This document shows, one piece after another, positions 48,830 through 56,887 of a stretch of DNA of 64,000 nt. Both the position numbers and the translations under genes were made by a program. The stretch spans positions 3,999-67,998 of the forward strand of contig DATIXG010000048.1 in the NCBI GenBank assembly GCA_035518815.1. Direction: 5' to 3'. The notes beneath the pieces were generated by a model. It did not search any database and was not told the DNA's origin. It saw only the letters and a list, made by a program, of their open reading frames with translations. Origin of the DNA: AG25 sp035518815. GTDB taxonomy: Bacteria; Gemmatimonadota; Gemmatimonadetes; Gemmatimonadales; GWC2-71-9. Every line of letters begins with the position of its first letter. The first letter of the stretch is position 1.

Positions 48830-50979
48830 TCCGCAGCCGCCTGTGCGGCCGGCGCCGCGCGCTTCGGGGCGGGCGGCGCGAATGTCTCGCAGTACTTGCC
48901 GAACTCGCGCGCCCGCTCGAGAATCGCCTTCGCCCCGGCCTCGTCCGGTGGCGCCCGGCGCAGCCGGTCGAACTCGGCCGTGAGCTTGCGCCAGGCGCCG
49001 TCGGTGAGTCCCGCGAGCACGAAGATGTTCTCGAACTCCCACAGCACCTGCTCGGGCGTGAACGGGTCGACGAGGCGTTTGTAGAGCGGCACCCGTGCAG
49101 CCGCGGCGGCGGCCTCGTAACCGGCCGCGAGGGTCGCCGCATACTCCTTATGGCTGAAATAGGCATCGGCCTGCGCGAGCGCCTCCTGCGCGTCCGCGAC
49201 CGACGGCACTTTCTCCGCTATCGTGGTGCCCGCGCACTCACCCTTCACTCCTTGGCGCACGGCGAACTTCTCGTTCGCGTGACCCCAGTCCTGATAGAAC
49301 TCCGGGTCGGCCTCGAACGTCGGGATCGCGCGGAACGGCTCAAGCAAGCCCTTGAGCCGGTCCTCGCCCAGCCGCGCCATGCAGGGGCCGAACTCCTCGC
49401 CGTCGCGGCGCTCCGCTGCGAACAGCCCCAGCAGCGCCTCCACGACTTTGACCCCGTTCTTGGCCGGATACCGCCCGATGATGTCCCCGATCCGCGCCTC
49501 ATCGAGGTTGGCCTTGCCGCCCACGAAGAGGAGATACGACGGCACGGTACGGCCGTTCTCCGTCTGCGCGGCGCTGTGGAAGCCGATATCCGCGATGCCG
49601 TGCTGCGCGCAGCCGTTGGGGCAGCCCGAGATCTTGATCTTCACCGAGCGGGCGATCTCCCGGTACCGGCCCAGTCCGTTCTCGAGGGCGGCCGACAGCG
49701 CGGAGCCCAGGCCCTTGGCGGAGGCGATGCCGAGGCGGCACGTGTCCGCCGCGGGGCAGGTCGTGACGTCTTCGATCGTCTCGCTGCCGGCGTCGGCGAG
49801 CTCGAGCCCGCGCAACGCGTCGTACAGATCGGGCAGGGTGTCCTCCCCTACCCAGGGGAGGAAGAGGTTCTGCTCGATCGAGACGCGCGCCTCGTCGGAC
49901 GAATAGCGCCGGGCGACATCGGCGAGGGCGCGCAGCTTCTCGCCCACGATGTCGCCAAGGCGCAGGCGCACGTGCACCCCCCGGAAACCGGGCAACCGGT
50001 GGGCGACGACCGAATCGCGGTGCCAGCGGGCGAACCCGGGCTCCTTGCGGCGGTCGTCCAGCACGCGCAGGCCGGCGGGGTGGGGCGTCTCGGGCGCGGG
50101 CGCGCGGAGGCTCTCCGCGTATAGCTCGTCCACCGGCACGGGGATCGGGCCGACGCGCTCGCGCTCCTGGTCCAGCGCCTCGCGGAACCTGTCCCAGCCC
50201 ATGGTCTGCACGAGAAACTTCATGCGGGCCTTCATGCGCGACTTGCGCTCCCCGTAGCGATCGAACAGCCGCAGGATCGCCGACGCGAAGCTGAACATCT
50301 GATCGATGGGCATGAAGTCGGTATAGAGATGCGACAGCATCGGCGCGCCGCCCAGGCCGCCGCCGACGTGCAGCGCAAAGCCGCGGTTCGCCGCGCTGTC
50401 CGCCCCGTGCACGCGCGCAAGGAAGCCGATATCGTGCAGCCGCACGGCAGAATGGTCTTCCGCGCAGCCTTCGAAGGTGATCTTGAACTTCCGTCCCATC
50501 ACCTGGTTGTGGTCGTTCCGGACCAGGTAGCGGAACAGCGCCTGAGCGTACGGCGCCACGTTGAACACCTCGGTGGGCGACGTGCCGGCGCGGTAGCACG
50601 CGGTGATGTTGCGCACCGTGTTCCCGCACGCTTCGCGCGTCGTAATGCCTGCTTCGGCGAGGAAACGCATCATGGCCGGCGCTTCCTCGAGCTTGAGATA
50701 GTAGATCTGGGCGTCTTCCCGCGTGGTGAAGTGGACGAACCCGCTGCCGTAGCGGTCGGCGGTGTCGGCGAGCTGCACCATCTGCTCGGCGGACAGTACC
50801 CCACCCGGGATCTTGATCCGCTGCATCTGCACGCCGTCCTGCCGCTGGGCGTAGGTGCCGAACTGAAGGCGGATCTTCTGCATCTTGACCTCGCCGATCT
50901 CGCCTCGGCGGTACTCCTTGATGTGCTCCTCGAACTCGGCGAGCTCGCGAAGGATCGTGTCGGAGAGCGGCTGCGGCAT
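48826..50979 (-). CDS. sir: Sulfite/nitrite reductase hemoprotein
   Basis: This 717-residue siroheme-[4Fe-4S] enzyme reduces sulfite (or nitrite) with six electrons. The cluster cysteines lie in TTCPAADTCRLGIA and KISGCPNGCAQHG. Two ferredoxin-like half domains (near 60-130 and 310-400) have the usual pseudo-symmetry. After the core (about residue 590) there is an extra helical tail of about 130 residues (ADAYFSHKEYAATLAAGYEA, then REFGKYCETFAPP) not found in the classic enzymes. Position behind cysH and cysG makes sulfite the likely substrate. No CysJ flavoprotein is encoded here, suggesting ferredoxin as donor. The ATG at 50979 follows AGGA. Confidence 0.93.
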   Translation of the reverse strand: MPQPLSDTILRELAEFEEHIKEYRRGEIGEVKMQKIRLQFGTYAQRQDGVQMQRIKIPGGVLSAEQMVQLADTADRYGSGFVHFTTREDAQIYYLKLEEAPAMMRFLAEAGITTREACGNTVRNITACYRAGTSPTEVFNVAPYAQALFRYLVRNDHNQVMGRKFKITFEGCAEDHSAVRLHDIGFLARVHGADSAANRGFALHVGGGLGGAPMLSHLYTDFMPIDQMFSFASAILRLFDRYGERKSRMKARMKFLVQTMGWDRFREALDQERERVGPIPVPVDELYAESLRAPAPETPHPAGLRVLDDRRKEPGFARWHRDSVVAHRLPGFRGVHVRLRLGDIVGEKLRALADVARRYSSDEARVSIEQNLFLPWVGEDTLPDLYDALRGLELADAGSETIEDVTTCPAADTCRLGIASAKGLGSALSAALENGLGRYREIARSVKIKISGCPNGCAQHGIADIGFHSAAQTENGRTVPSYLLFVGGKANLDEARIGDIIGRYPAKNGVKVVEALLGLFAAERRDGEEFGPCMARLGEDRLKGLLEPFRAIPTFEADPEFYQDWGHANEKFAVRQGVKGECAGTTIAEKVPSVADAQEALAQADAYFSHKEYAATLAAGYEAAAAAARVPLYKRLVDPFTPEQVLWEFENIFVLAGLTDGAWRKLTAEFDRLRRAPPDEAGAKAILERAREFGKYCETFAPPAPKRAAPAAQAAAD

Positions 50980-50990
50980 GGTCCTGTTCC

Positions 50991-52454
50991 TCAAGCCTCA
51001 ATGAGAACTTCGGTTTTCGCCATACCCCCTGAGGGCTGGCCGTTGAGAAGCGAGCGAACGTGGACGACCTCGCCGACCACGAGCGTCGCGGGTGGCTCGA
51101 GGTTCGCCGCGCGGGCCAGCTCGCCGATGGTCGCAAGCGTGCCGACGACCGCCCGCTCTTCCGGCAGTGTTGCCCTCGCGATGACCGCTGCGGGGGTATC
51201 CGGGTGCGCGCCGTGCTCGATCAGGCGCGTGGTGATATTGGGCAGCGCGCGCACGCCCATCAGGAAGACGAGCGTCGGGATGCGGGCGAGCGCTTCCCAG
51301 TCGAGATCGGAATCGCCCTCGCATTCATGGCCCGCGGCGACGGCGAACGCCGATGCGTAGCGGCGGTGCGTGACAGGTATCCCAGCCGCTCCCGGTGCAG
51401 CGATCGCCGACGATATCCCAGGGATCGCCTCGAACGGAATGCCGGCATCGCGAAGTGCCTCGCCTTCCTCGGCACCGCGTCCAAACACGAACGGGTCGCC
51501 GCCCTTCAAGCGCACGACCACCTGGCCGGCCCGGGCGAGCGCGACCAACAGATCGTTCGTCCGCTCCTGCTCCACCGAGCGGCCCTCGGCGCGCTTGCCG
51601 ACGAAGATGCGCTCCGCCCAGGGCGCCGCCCGTTCGACCAGATCGGGATGCACCAACCGGTCGTATACGATCACGTCCGCCCGGCGGAGGGCTTCGAGGC
51701 CCCGCACGGTGATGAGTCCGGGGTCGCCCGGGCCCGCACCCACGAGGTAGACCTTCCCGGCCTTCACCGCCTCCTCGGACCTCACCCCCTGGGCCCCTCG
51801 CCGCGATGCGGCGACGGGGGACGCAGCCTCGATCATCGTCTCAATCCGCTGCTTCGCGCCGGCCACGTCCCCGCGCCGCACGTACTCGATCGCGTCCGAG
51901 TCGACGATCTCATACCACAGGCGCATGCGGACCTTGGCGTCGGGGACGCGGGCCGCGACTTCGGGACGGAGCGCGCCGAGGAGATCGAGGAACTCGGCGT
52001 GCTCCCGGCCGATCAGCGTCCTGATGCGCTCCTTCAACCGTACGGCGAGCGCGGGGCTCTTCCCCGCCGTCGAGATGGCGACAGTGACGTCCCCCGCGCG
52101 GTGCACGGCCGGCGCGATGAAGCTGCAGTGCGGGAGGTCGTCCACCGCGTTCAGCAGGATGCCGCGCTCTTCGGCCTCCGCCCACACGGCGGCGTTGGCG
52201 TTCCGGTCATCGGTTGCTGCGATGGCCAGAAATGCACCCTCCAGGTCGCCGCGCTGGTAGGGGCGTCGCTGCACCTCGATGGCCCCCGTCGCCGCGAGGT
52301 CCTCGAGTTTCCAGGTCAGCTCGGGGCTCGTCACGACCACGCGCGCTCCGGCCTCGAGGAGCCCCGCGACTTTCTGCTCGGCGATGGCGCCACCGCCGAT
52401 CACGACGCAGCGCCGTCCGTGCAGGTTCAGGAACGCGGGATAGAAACTCGTCAC
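50991..52454 (-). CDS. cysG: Siroheme synthase (trifunctional)
   Basis: This 487-residue fusion makes siroheme for the sulfite reductase encoded 11 bp downstream. The N-terminal 210 residues are the NAD-dependent precorrin-2 dehydrogenase/ferrochelatase: FLNLHGRRCVVIGGGAIAEQ, then NAVDDLPHCSFIAPAVHRAG. The C-terminal part from about 235 is the SAM-dependent uroporphyrinogen-III methyltransferase: VYLVGAGPGDPGLITVRGLE, then VVRLKGGDPFVFGRGAEE. The GTG at 52454 has GAGG 5 nt upstream and follows the cysH stop by 7 bp; the longer frame to 52595 overlaps cysH and is rejected. Confidence 0.95.
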   Translation of the reverse strand: MTSFYPAFLNLHGRRCVVIGGGAIAEQKVAGLLEAGARVVVTSPELTWKLEDLAATGAIEVQRRPYQRGDLEGAFLAIAATDDRNANAAVWAEAEERGILLNAVDDLPHCSFIAPAVHRAGDVTVAISTAGKSPALAVRLKERIRTLIGREHAEFLDLLGALRPEVAARVPDAKVRMRLWYEIVDSDAIEYVRRGDVAGAKQRIETMIEAASPVAASRRGAQGVRSEEAVKAGKVYLVGAGPGDPGLITVRGLEALRRADVIVYDRLVHPDLVERAAPWAERIFVGKRAEGRSVEQERTNDLLVALARAGQVVVRLKGGDPFVFGRGAEEGEALRDAGIPFEAIPGISSAIAAPGAAGIPVTHRRYASAFAVAAGHECEGDSDLDWEALARIPTLVFLMGVRALPNITTRLIEHGAHPDTPAAVIARATLPEERAVVGTLATIGELARAANLEPPATLVVGEVVHVRSLLNGQPSGGMAKTEVLIEA

Positions 52455-52461
52455 CGGCGCC

Positions 52462-53145
52462 TCACTGCTTGACGGTGAAGGTGTGCAATCCGCACTCGGT
52501 CTTGCCCATGCCGCTCCAGCGTCCCGCGCGCTCGTCCTCTCCCGGCCGGGTGGCGCGGGTGCAGGGCCAGCACCCGATGCTCGTGAAGCCGGCATCGTGG
52601 AGGGGGTGGTAGGGGATGCCGTGCTCCTTGATGTACTGCCACACCGTGTCCCGGGACCAGGTCGCGAGCGGGTACACCTTCACGACGGCGTGCCCGTCGG
52701 CCTCGTGGTACTCGAGCGGCTCGATGCCGCTCCGCGTCTTCGCCTGATCGGCGCGGACCGCGCTCACCCAGGCATCGAACCCGGGCAGCGTGCGCTGCAG
52801 CGGCTCCACCTTCCGGATCCAGCAGCAGCGGTCGGGGTCGGTCTGGTACAACGGCCCCGGTTCCGTCGCGGGCTTCAAATCGATGACGTTCAGTCCGTAC
52901 TGGGCGGTGAAGCGTGCTTTGAACTCGAGCGTCTGCGGGAAGTGAAAGCCGGTGTCGAGGAAATAGATCGGCACGCTCTTGTCGATGCGGCTGAGCATGT
53001 ACGCGAGCGCGACGCCGGCTCCACCGAAGCTCACCGTGAGCGCGGTGCGCTGGGGGAACGTGGTCACCGCCCACCGCAGAACCTCCTCGGGCGGCGAGGC
53101 GCGGAGCGCGCTGGCGCGCTCGTGTACTTCAGCGGGACTGAGCAT
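52462..53145 (-). CDS. cysH: Assimilatory adenylyl-sulfate (APS) reductase
   Basis: This 227-residue enzyme reduces activated sulfate to sulfite. Cluster cysteines are present as Cys107-Cys108 (DRCCWIRK) and Cys192/Cys195 (IGCWPCTR), which mark the [4Fe-4S] APS type rather than the cluster-free PAPS type. The catalytic cysteine is Cys218 (TECGLHTF). The nucleotide loop is TALTVSFGGAGVALAYML. It is the first structural gene of cysH-cysG-sir and lies behind a polycysteine leader ORF and terminator. Confidence 0.96.
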   Translation of the reverse strand: MLSPAEVHERASALRASPPEEVLRWAVTTFPQRTALTVSFGGAGVALAYMLSRIDKSVPIYFLDTGFHFPQTLEFKARFTAQYGLNVIDLKPATEPGPLYQTDPDRCCWIRKVEPLQRTLPGFDAWVSAVRADQAKTRSGIEPLEYHEADGHAVVKVYPLATWSRDTVWQYIKEHGIPYHPLHDAGFTSIGCWPCTRATRPGEDERAGRWSGMGKTECGLHTFTVKQ

Positions 53146-53196
53146 ACCCTGGTAGCATCCACCACTCTCCGTTACCCGGGGCGACGCCCCGGGGAT

Positions 53197-53321
53197 AAAA
53201 AACCCCGCCCCTCGACTGAGGGAGCGGGCCCGATGCGCGTTGCACTCGCAAACAGCTGCTTATCTGTTCGTCCGATAACCTCCGGACAGTGCTCTGCCAT
53301 CGCGTCCGCTCCCTGGGGAGC
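53197..53321 (-). promoter_or_regulatory. Transcription attenuator in front of cysH
   Basis: Read on the minus strand, segment 1 GCTCCC (53321-53316) sits on leader codons 21-23 and can pair with segment 2 GGGAGCGG (53313-53306). Segment 2 can alternatively make 8 pairs with segment 3 CCGCTCCC (53227-53220). Segment 3 belongs to the terminator stem CCCGCTCCCTC / GAGGGGCGGG (53228-53218 and 53213-53204, one bulge), followed by six T (53202-53197). A second hairpin (CCCGGGGC / GCCCCGGG, 53175-53193) lies between this and cysH. Confidence 0.7.
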
Positions 53322-53382
53322 AACGACACTTGGCCCGACCGGGCGGACAGCAGCAACACATGGCGGTGCAGCGCGCGAACAT
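53260..53382 (-). CDS. Polycysteine leader peptide
   Basis: This is a 40-codon ORF from the ATG at 53382 to TAA at 53262-53260. It begins MFARCTAMCCCCPPGRAKCR and has Cys at codons 5, 9, 10, 11, 12, 19 and 21: seven in 21, four in a row. An in-frame TGA two codons upstream makes this ATG the only start in the frame. It lies about 23 nt after the predicted transcription start. The cysteine codons immediately precede segment 1 of the attenuator. Cysteine-responsive polycysteine leader ORFs are known in mycobacteria; this one would sense cysteine for the sulfate-assimilation operon. Confidence 0.7.
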   Translation of the reverse strand: MFARCTAMCCCCPPGRAKCRCSPGSGRDGRALSGGYRTNR

Positions 53383-53411
53383 GGCTCAGGACTTTCTCTT
53401 GGCTGATCGGT

Positions 53412-53440
53412 ACGCTACCACCACCACGCAGGTGTGTCAA
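53412..53440 (-). promoter_or_regulatory. Promoter of the cysH leader
   Basis: Minus-strand TTGACA (53440-53435), 17-bp spacer, TAGCGT (53417-53412). The start would fall near 53405. It is back to back with the lysC promoter; the two -35 boxes are 13 bp apart. Confidence 0.6.
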
Positions 53441-53453
53441 CACAGTCGGACGC

Positions 53454-53482
53454 TTGACAGTCCCGAACACGTTTCGTAAGGT
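53454..53482 (+). promoter_or_regulatory. Promoter of the lysine operon
   Basis: TTGACA (53454-53459), 17-bp spacer, TAAGGT (53477-53482). The start would fall near 53489, leaving a leader of about 190 nt before lysC. Confidence 0.55.
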
Positions 53483-53495
53483 ACTGAGCCACAAC

Positions 53496-53588
53496 ATGCA
53501 ACGACCCCTGCGCGTTTCCTATCCGTCGCGCCCTGGCGCGAACGACCTGCTGGCCCGCCGAAAGCGGGCGTGCTCCCTCCACTCGTAG
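53496..53588 (+). CDS. Possible leader ORF before lysC
   Basis: This 30-codon frame runs from the ATG at 53496 to a TAG at 53586, directly followed by seven T. It starts 7 nt after the predicted transcript start, like the Ile leader. It contains one Lys and no Thr or Met cluster, so it is not an obvious amino-acid sensor. A small GCCCGC / GCGGGC hairpin lies within it, but 20 nt from the T-run. It may be coincidental. Confidence 0.25.
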   Translation: MQRPLRVSYPSRPGANDLLARRKRACSLHS

Positions 53589-53630
53589 TTTTTTTCGCAC
53601 CCAGTCGTACCGGTCGCACCTGTAGAGCCC

Positions 53631-53680
53631 CCCGACGCTCTCGCGGCCGTCGCTCGTCGGGCCTGTGAGGTCAGAGCTCA
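53631..53680 (+). promoter_or_regulatory. Structured region over the lysC ribosome site
   Basis: CCCGACG (53631-53637) pairs with CGTCGGG (53655-53661). Next, GTGAG (53665-53669), which holds the GAGG ribosome site, can pair with CTCAC (53677-53681). The start codon region may therefore be masked. I found no lysine-riboswitch core. Confidence 0.35.
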
Positions 53681-53681
53681 C

Positions 53682-56171
53682 GTGATGGGACGCGCTGCAA
53701 CCCCGCTCGTGCTCAAATTCGGCGGTACCTCCGTCGAGGACGCCGCTGCATTCGAACGTGTCACCGCGCTTGTACGCGCGCGCGCGGGTACGCACCCCGT
53801 GGTCGTCGTTGTCTCCGCGCTGGCCAAGGTGACCGACGCGCTGTTGCGGAGCTTCGAGACGGGCAACACCGAGTCCATCGCTCCGAACATCGAGCGGCAC
53901 CAGGCCATCGCCGAGCGCCTGCTCGGCCCCGAGCAGCGGGCCGGCATTGCGCGCGAGCTTGCCCTCGTAGTGAAGGATGTTGCCCGCTTGATCGAGCAGG
54001 CGCGCCGGGAGCCCGCTCTCGCCCCCCAGCTGCGCGACGAGGTGGTGTCATACGGCGAGCGACTGTCGGCCTCGCTTCTGGCACAGGTGCTGTCGGCCGC
54101 GGGAGTCTCGGCACGGCTCGTAGATGCCCGCCGCTGTCTCATCACCGACCGGGCCTTCGGGCGCGCCACACCGGACGTGCACGAGACCGAGCGCCGCATC
54201 CGGGCTGAAGTCGAGCCAGTCCTCGCGGCTGGGGAGGTTGCCGTCCTCGGTGGGTTCATCGCCGCGACTCCCGAAGGGATCACGACGACGCTCGGTCGAG
54301 GCGGGTCCGACTACACGGCGGCCATTGTGGGCGCAGCGCTCGGCGCCGGCGAGATCCAGATCTGGACCGACGTCCCGGGGGTACTGACGGCCGACCCACG
54401 CCTCGTGCGCGGCGCGCATACGATTCCGCAGCTCTCCTACGCCGAGGCATCGGAGCTCGCCTACTTCGGCGCCAAGGTGCTTCATCCCAAGACGATCCAG
54501 CCGGCGCTCGAGCGCCGCATCCCGGTGCGGATCGTGAATTCGCGAGCGCCCGACGACCCCGGCACCGTCGTCACGGACGAGGCGGACCTGTGGCCGGGCG
54601 CGGTCAAGTCGATCGCGCACAAGACCGGGATTACGGTCCTGCAGATCACGTCCGCGCGCATGCTCGGCGCGTACGGCTTCCTGCGCGCCTTGTTCGAGGT
54701 CTTCGACCGCCACAAAGTGCCGGTCGACGTCGTTACGACGTCTGAGGTCAGTCTTTCCCTCACCGTGGAGGAAAGCGCTGCGCTCGGCCCCGTGGTGCGG
54801 GAGCTCGAGACGCTGGGCGAGGTCCGGGTGGAGCGGCGGAAGGCGATCATCTGCGTGGTCGGGGAGGGCCTGCGGACCACACCCGGGATTGCGGCGCGGG
54901 TGTTCGAAACGATCCGCGACATCAACGTTTCCCTGATCTCCCAGGGTGCGTCGCGCGTGAATCTGACGTTCGTCGTGGACGAGGATCAGGCGCGGGATAC
55001 CGTGGCGCGGCTGCATGCCGCGCTGTTGGAAGCCCCGGGACCACGCCCCGGGACCAACCCCCGGCGTCGCGCTGCGGCCAGTGGCTCCGACGGCGGCGAC
55101 TGGGGCGGGGGGCCCCTCGAGCTCGCGCGCGAGTTGGTAGCCATCCCATCCGTGTCCGGTGAAGAGCAGACGGTGGCGCAGTTTCTGGGATCCCATCTGG
55201 TGGACCTGGGCTACGACGTCGAGGTCCTGGACGAGGTACCCGGTCGCCCGAGCTTGCTCGCTACGACGGGTGCACCTCCCCGTGTCGTCTTCTGTACGCA
55301 CCTCGACACGGTTCCGCCGCACTTCGATCTCTCCGAGGACGACACATACCTCTATGGGCGCGGTGCCTGTGACGCGAAAGGGATTCTCGCCGCACAGGTG
55401 GCCGCGGCGGAGCGCCTCCGGGCGCAGGGCATGGACGAGATCGGCCTCCTCTTTGTCGTGGACGAAGAGAAAGGGAGTCTCGGCGCCAAGGCCGCGAACC
55501 TCCATCCGACGGCCAGCGAGTGCCGCTGGCTGATCGTGGGTGAGCCGACGGAGAACCAGCTCGCGGTGGCTTGCAAGGGATCGTTGCGTGTGCAGCTGCG
55601 CGCGCACGGTACCCCGGGCCATTCGGCCTACCCTGAGCGGGGCCGCTCCGCGATTCACGACCTGCTCGATGTTCTGGAGGATGTCCGCGCGATCGCCTGG
55701 CCGCGCGACGCGTATCTGGGGGATACGACCTGCAACATCGGCGTCATCGGCGGAGGGGCGGGAGCCAACGTGATCGCGCCCGATGCGCGGGCCGAGCTGC
55801 AGGTGCGTCTCGTGACCGACCAGGGTCCCGTGCGGGAGCTCCTCGAGCGAGCCGTGCGGGGCCGGGCCCAGGTCGAGTACATGAGCTGCACGCCGCTCAT
55901 GCGCCTCACCGCCGTGCCCGGCTTCGACCAATGTGTGGTGGGCTTCACCACCGACGCTCCGCATCTCTCGAGCTGGGGAAAACCGCTCTTGATCGGGCCG
56001 GGGTCGATTCACGACGCCCACACCGCGCGCGAGCGCATCTCGAAGGCCGAGCTCGAGCGCGGAGTGGAGCTGTACGTGCGGTTGGCGCGTCAGCTTGCTT
56101 CACCCGCTGACCCCCTCTCCCTTTCGGGAGAGGGGGAACGAGGGCCGGGCATCGGGGTGTCCCGCCCATGA
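53682..56171 (+). CDS. lysC: Aspartokinase fused to an M20 (DapE-like) deacylase
   Basis: This 829-residue fusion covers two steps of lysine synthesis. Residues 1-460 are aspartokinase: LKFGGTSVEDAAAFERVTAL, then TTLGRGGSDYTAAIVGAALG, and two ACT domains (near 320-460) for feedback control. After a Pro/Arg linker, residues about 470-805 are an M20 metallopeptidase: VVFCTHLDTVPPH, YGRGACDAKGILAA, FVVDEEKGSLGA and IGPGSIHDAHTARERIS carry the di-metal ligands and catalytic Glu. In this DAP operon the domain is probably succinyl-diaminopimelate desuccinylase. The last 20 residues are encoded by a REP-like hairpin. The start is GTG 53682 or ATG 53685. It overlaps dapB by 4 bp. Confidence 0.92.
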   Translation: MMGRAATPLVLKFGGTSVEDAAAFERVTALVRARAGTHPVVVVVSALAKVTDALLRSFETGNTESIAPNIERHQAIAERLLGPEQRAGIARELALVVKDVARLIEQARREPALAPQLRDEVVSYGERLSASLLAQVLSAAGVSARLVDARRCLITDRAFGRATPDVHETERRIRAEVEPVLAAGEVAVLGGFIAATPEGITTTLGRGGSDYTAAIVGAALGAGEIQIWTDVPGVLTADPRLVRGAHTIPQLSYAEASELAYFGAKVLHPKTIQPALERRIPVRIVNSRAPDDPGTVVTDEADLWPGAVKSIAHKTGITVLQITSARMLGAYGFLRALFEVFDRHKVPVDVVTTSEVSLSLTVEESAALGPVVRELETLGEVRVERRKAIICVVGEGLRTTPGIAARVFETIRDINVSLISQGASRVNLTFVVDEDQARDTVARLHAALLEAPGPRPGTNPRRRAAASGSDGGDWGGGPLELARELVAIPSVSGEEQTVAQFLGSHLVDLGYDVEVLDEVPGRPSLLATTGAPPRVVFCTHLDTVPPHFDLSEDDTYLYGRGACDAKGILAAQVAAAERLRAQGMDEIGLLFVVDEEKGSLGAKAANLHPTASECRWLIVGEPTENQLAVACKGSLRVQLRAHGTPGHSAYPERGRSAIHDLLDVLEDVRAIAWPRDAYLGDTTCNIGVIGGGAGANVIAPDARAELQVRLVTDQGPVRELLERAVRGRAQVEYMSCTPLMRLTAVPGFDQCVVGFTTDAPHLSSWGKPLLIGPGSIHDAHTARERISKAELERGVELYVRLARQLASPADPLSLSGEGERGPGIGVSRP
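56111..56136. repeat. REP-like palindrome inside the 3' end of lysC
   Basis: CCCCCTCTCCC and GGGAGAGGGGG form a perfect 11-bp stem with a TTTC loop. The pattern is that of dispersed REP-type elements found in many genomes. It is translated as the tail PLSLSGEGERG of the fusion protein. Confidence 0.65.
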
Positions 56172-56887
56172 AACTCGCGTTTCTCGGCAGTGGCCGTATG
56201 GGCAGCGCGGTGATCGCGCGAGCGCGCACCGACGGTCACACCGTGGGCGCCGTACTGGACATCGCCGACGCCGGCCTGCGCACCGAGCAGCTCGCTTCCC
56301 GCCTGCGCGGGCACGACGCCGCGATCGATTTCTCCGCGCCGGACGCCGTGCTCGACCATGTCGCGGCCTGCGCGCGTGCGGGCGTGCCCCTGGTCGAGGG
56401 CACCACGGGGTGGCAGGATCACGAGGCGAACGCGCGTCGCATCGTGGAGAGCGAGAAGGGGGCGATGGTGTACGGCGCCAATTTCTCGATCGGTGTGCAG
56501 CTGTTCTATCGCCTGGTGGACCGGGCGGGGGAGCTATTCCGCGGCCTTCCCGCGTACGACTCCTTTATAGAGGAAGCGCATCACGCCGCGAAGAAAGACG
56601 CGCCTTCGGGCACCGCGCGCGAGCTCGGCGCCATCCTGGCGCGCCGCCTGGGACACGAGCCCCCGGTGGCGAGCACGCGGGCCGGCCAGATTCCAGGCGA
56701 GCATCGCGTCGGCTTCGATTCAGCCGCCGACCAGGTGAGCCTGATCCACACGGCGCGCTCGCGCGACGGGTTCGCGGTGGGAGCGCTCGCGGCGGCGCGC
56801 TGGATAGCCGGGGCCGGCCGGCGAGGGATGTATGCCTTCGCCGAGGTGCTCGACGAGATTCTCGCGGCAGAAAGGAAGAAGCCATGA
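56168..56887 (+). CDS. dapB: 4-hydroxy-tetrahydrodipicolinate reductase
   Basis: This 239-residue NAD(P)H-dependent enzyme acts second after the aspartate-semialdehyde/pyruvate branch. The Rossmann motif is LAFLGSGRMGSAVIARA; EGTTGWQD and GANFSIGVQLFYRL follow; and the catalytic segment is EEAHHAAKKDAPSGTARELG. It is a little shorter than the E. coli enzyme. The start overlaps lysC, and the stop overlaps dapA. Confidence 0.96.
   Translation: MKLAFLGSGRMGSAVIARARTDGHTVGAVLDIADAGLRTEQLASRLRGHDAAIDFSAPDAVLDHVAACARAGVPLVEGTTGWQDHEANARRIVESEKGAMVYGANFSIGVQLFYRLVDRAGELFRGLPAYDSFIEEAHHAAKKDAPSGTARELGAILARRLGHEPPVASTRAGQIPGEHRVGFDSAADQVSLIHTARSRDGFAVGALAAARWIAGAGRRGMYAFAEVLDEILAAERKKP

Noticed and set aside
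53586..53595. Intrinsic terminator at the T7 tract in the lysC leader
   Set aside because: No stem ends next to the T-run; the nearest hairpin is about 20 nt away.
53489..53681. Lysine riboswitch before lysC
   Set aside because: The conserved L-box core and long first stem could not be found.
54048..56021. A 657-codon minus-strand open frame
   Set aside because: Antisense of the LysC-M20 fusion; composition is not protein-like.
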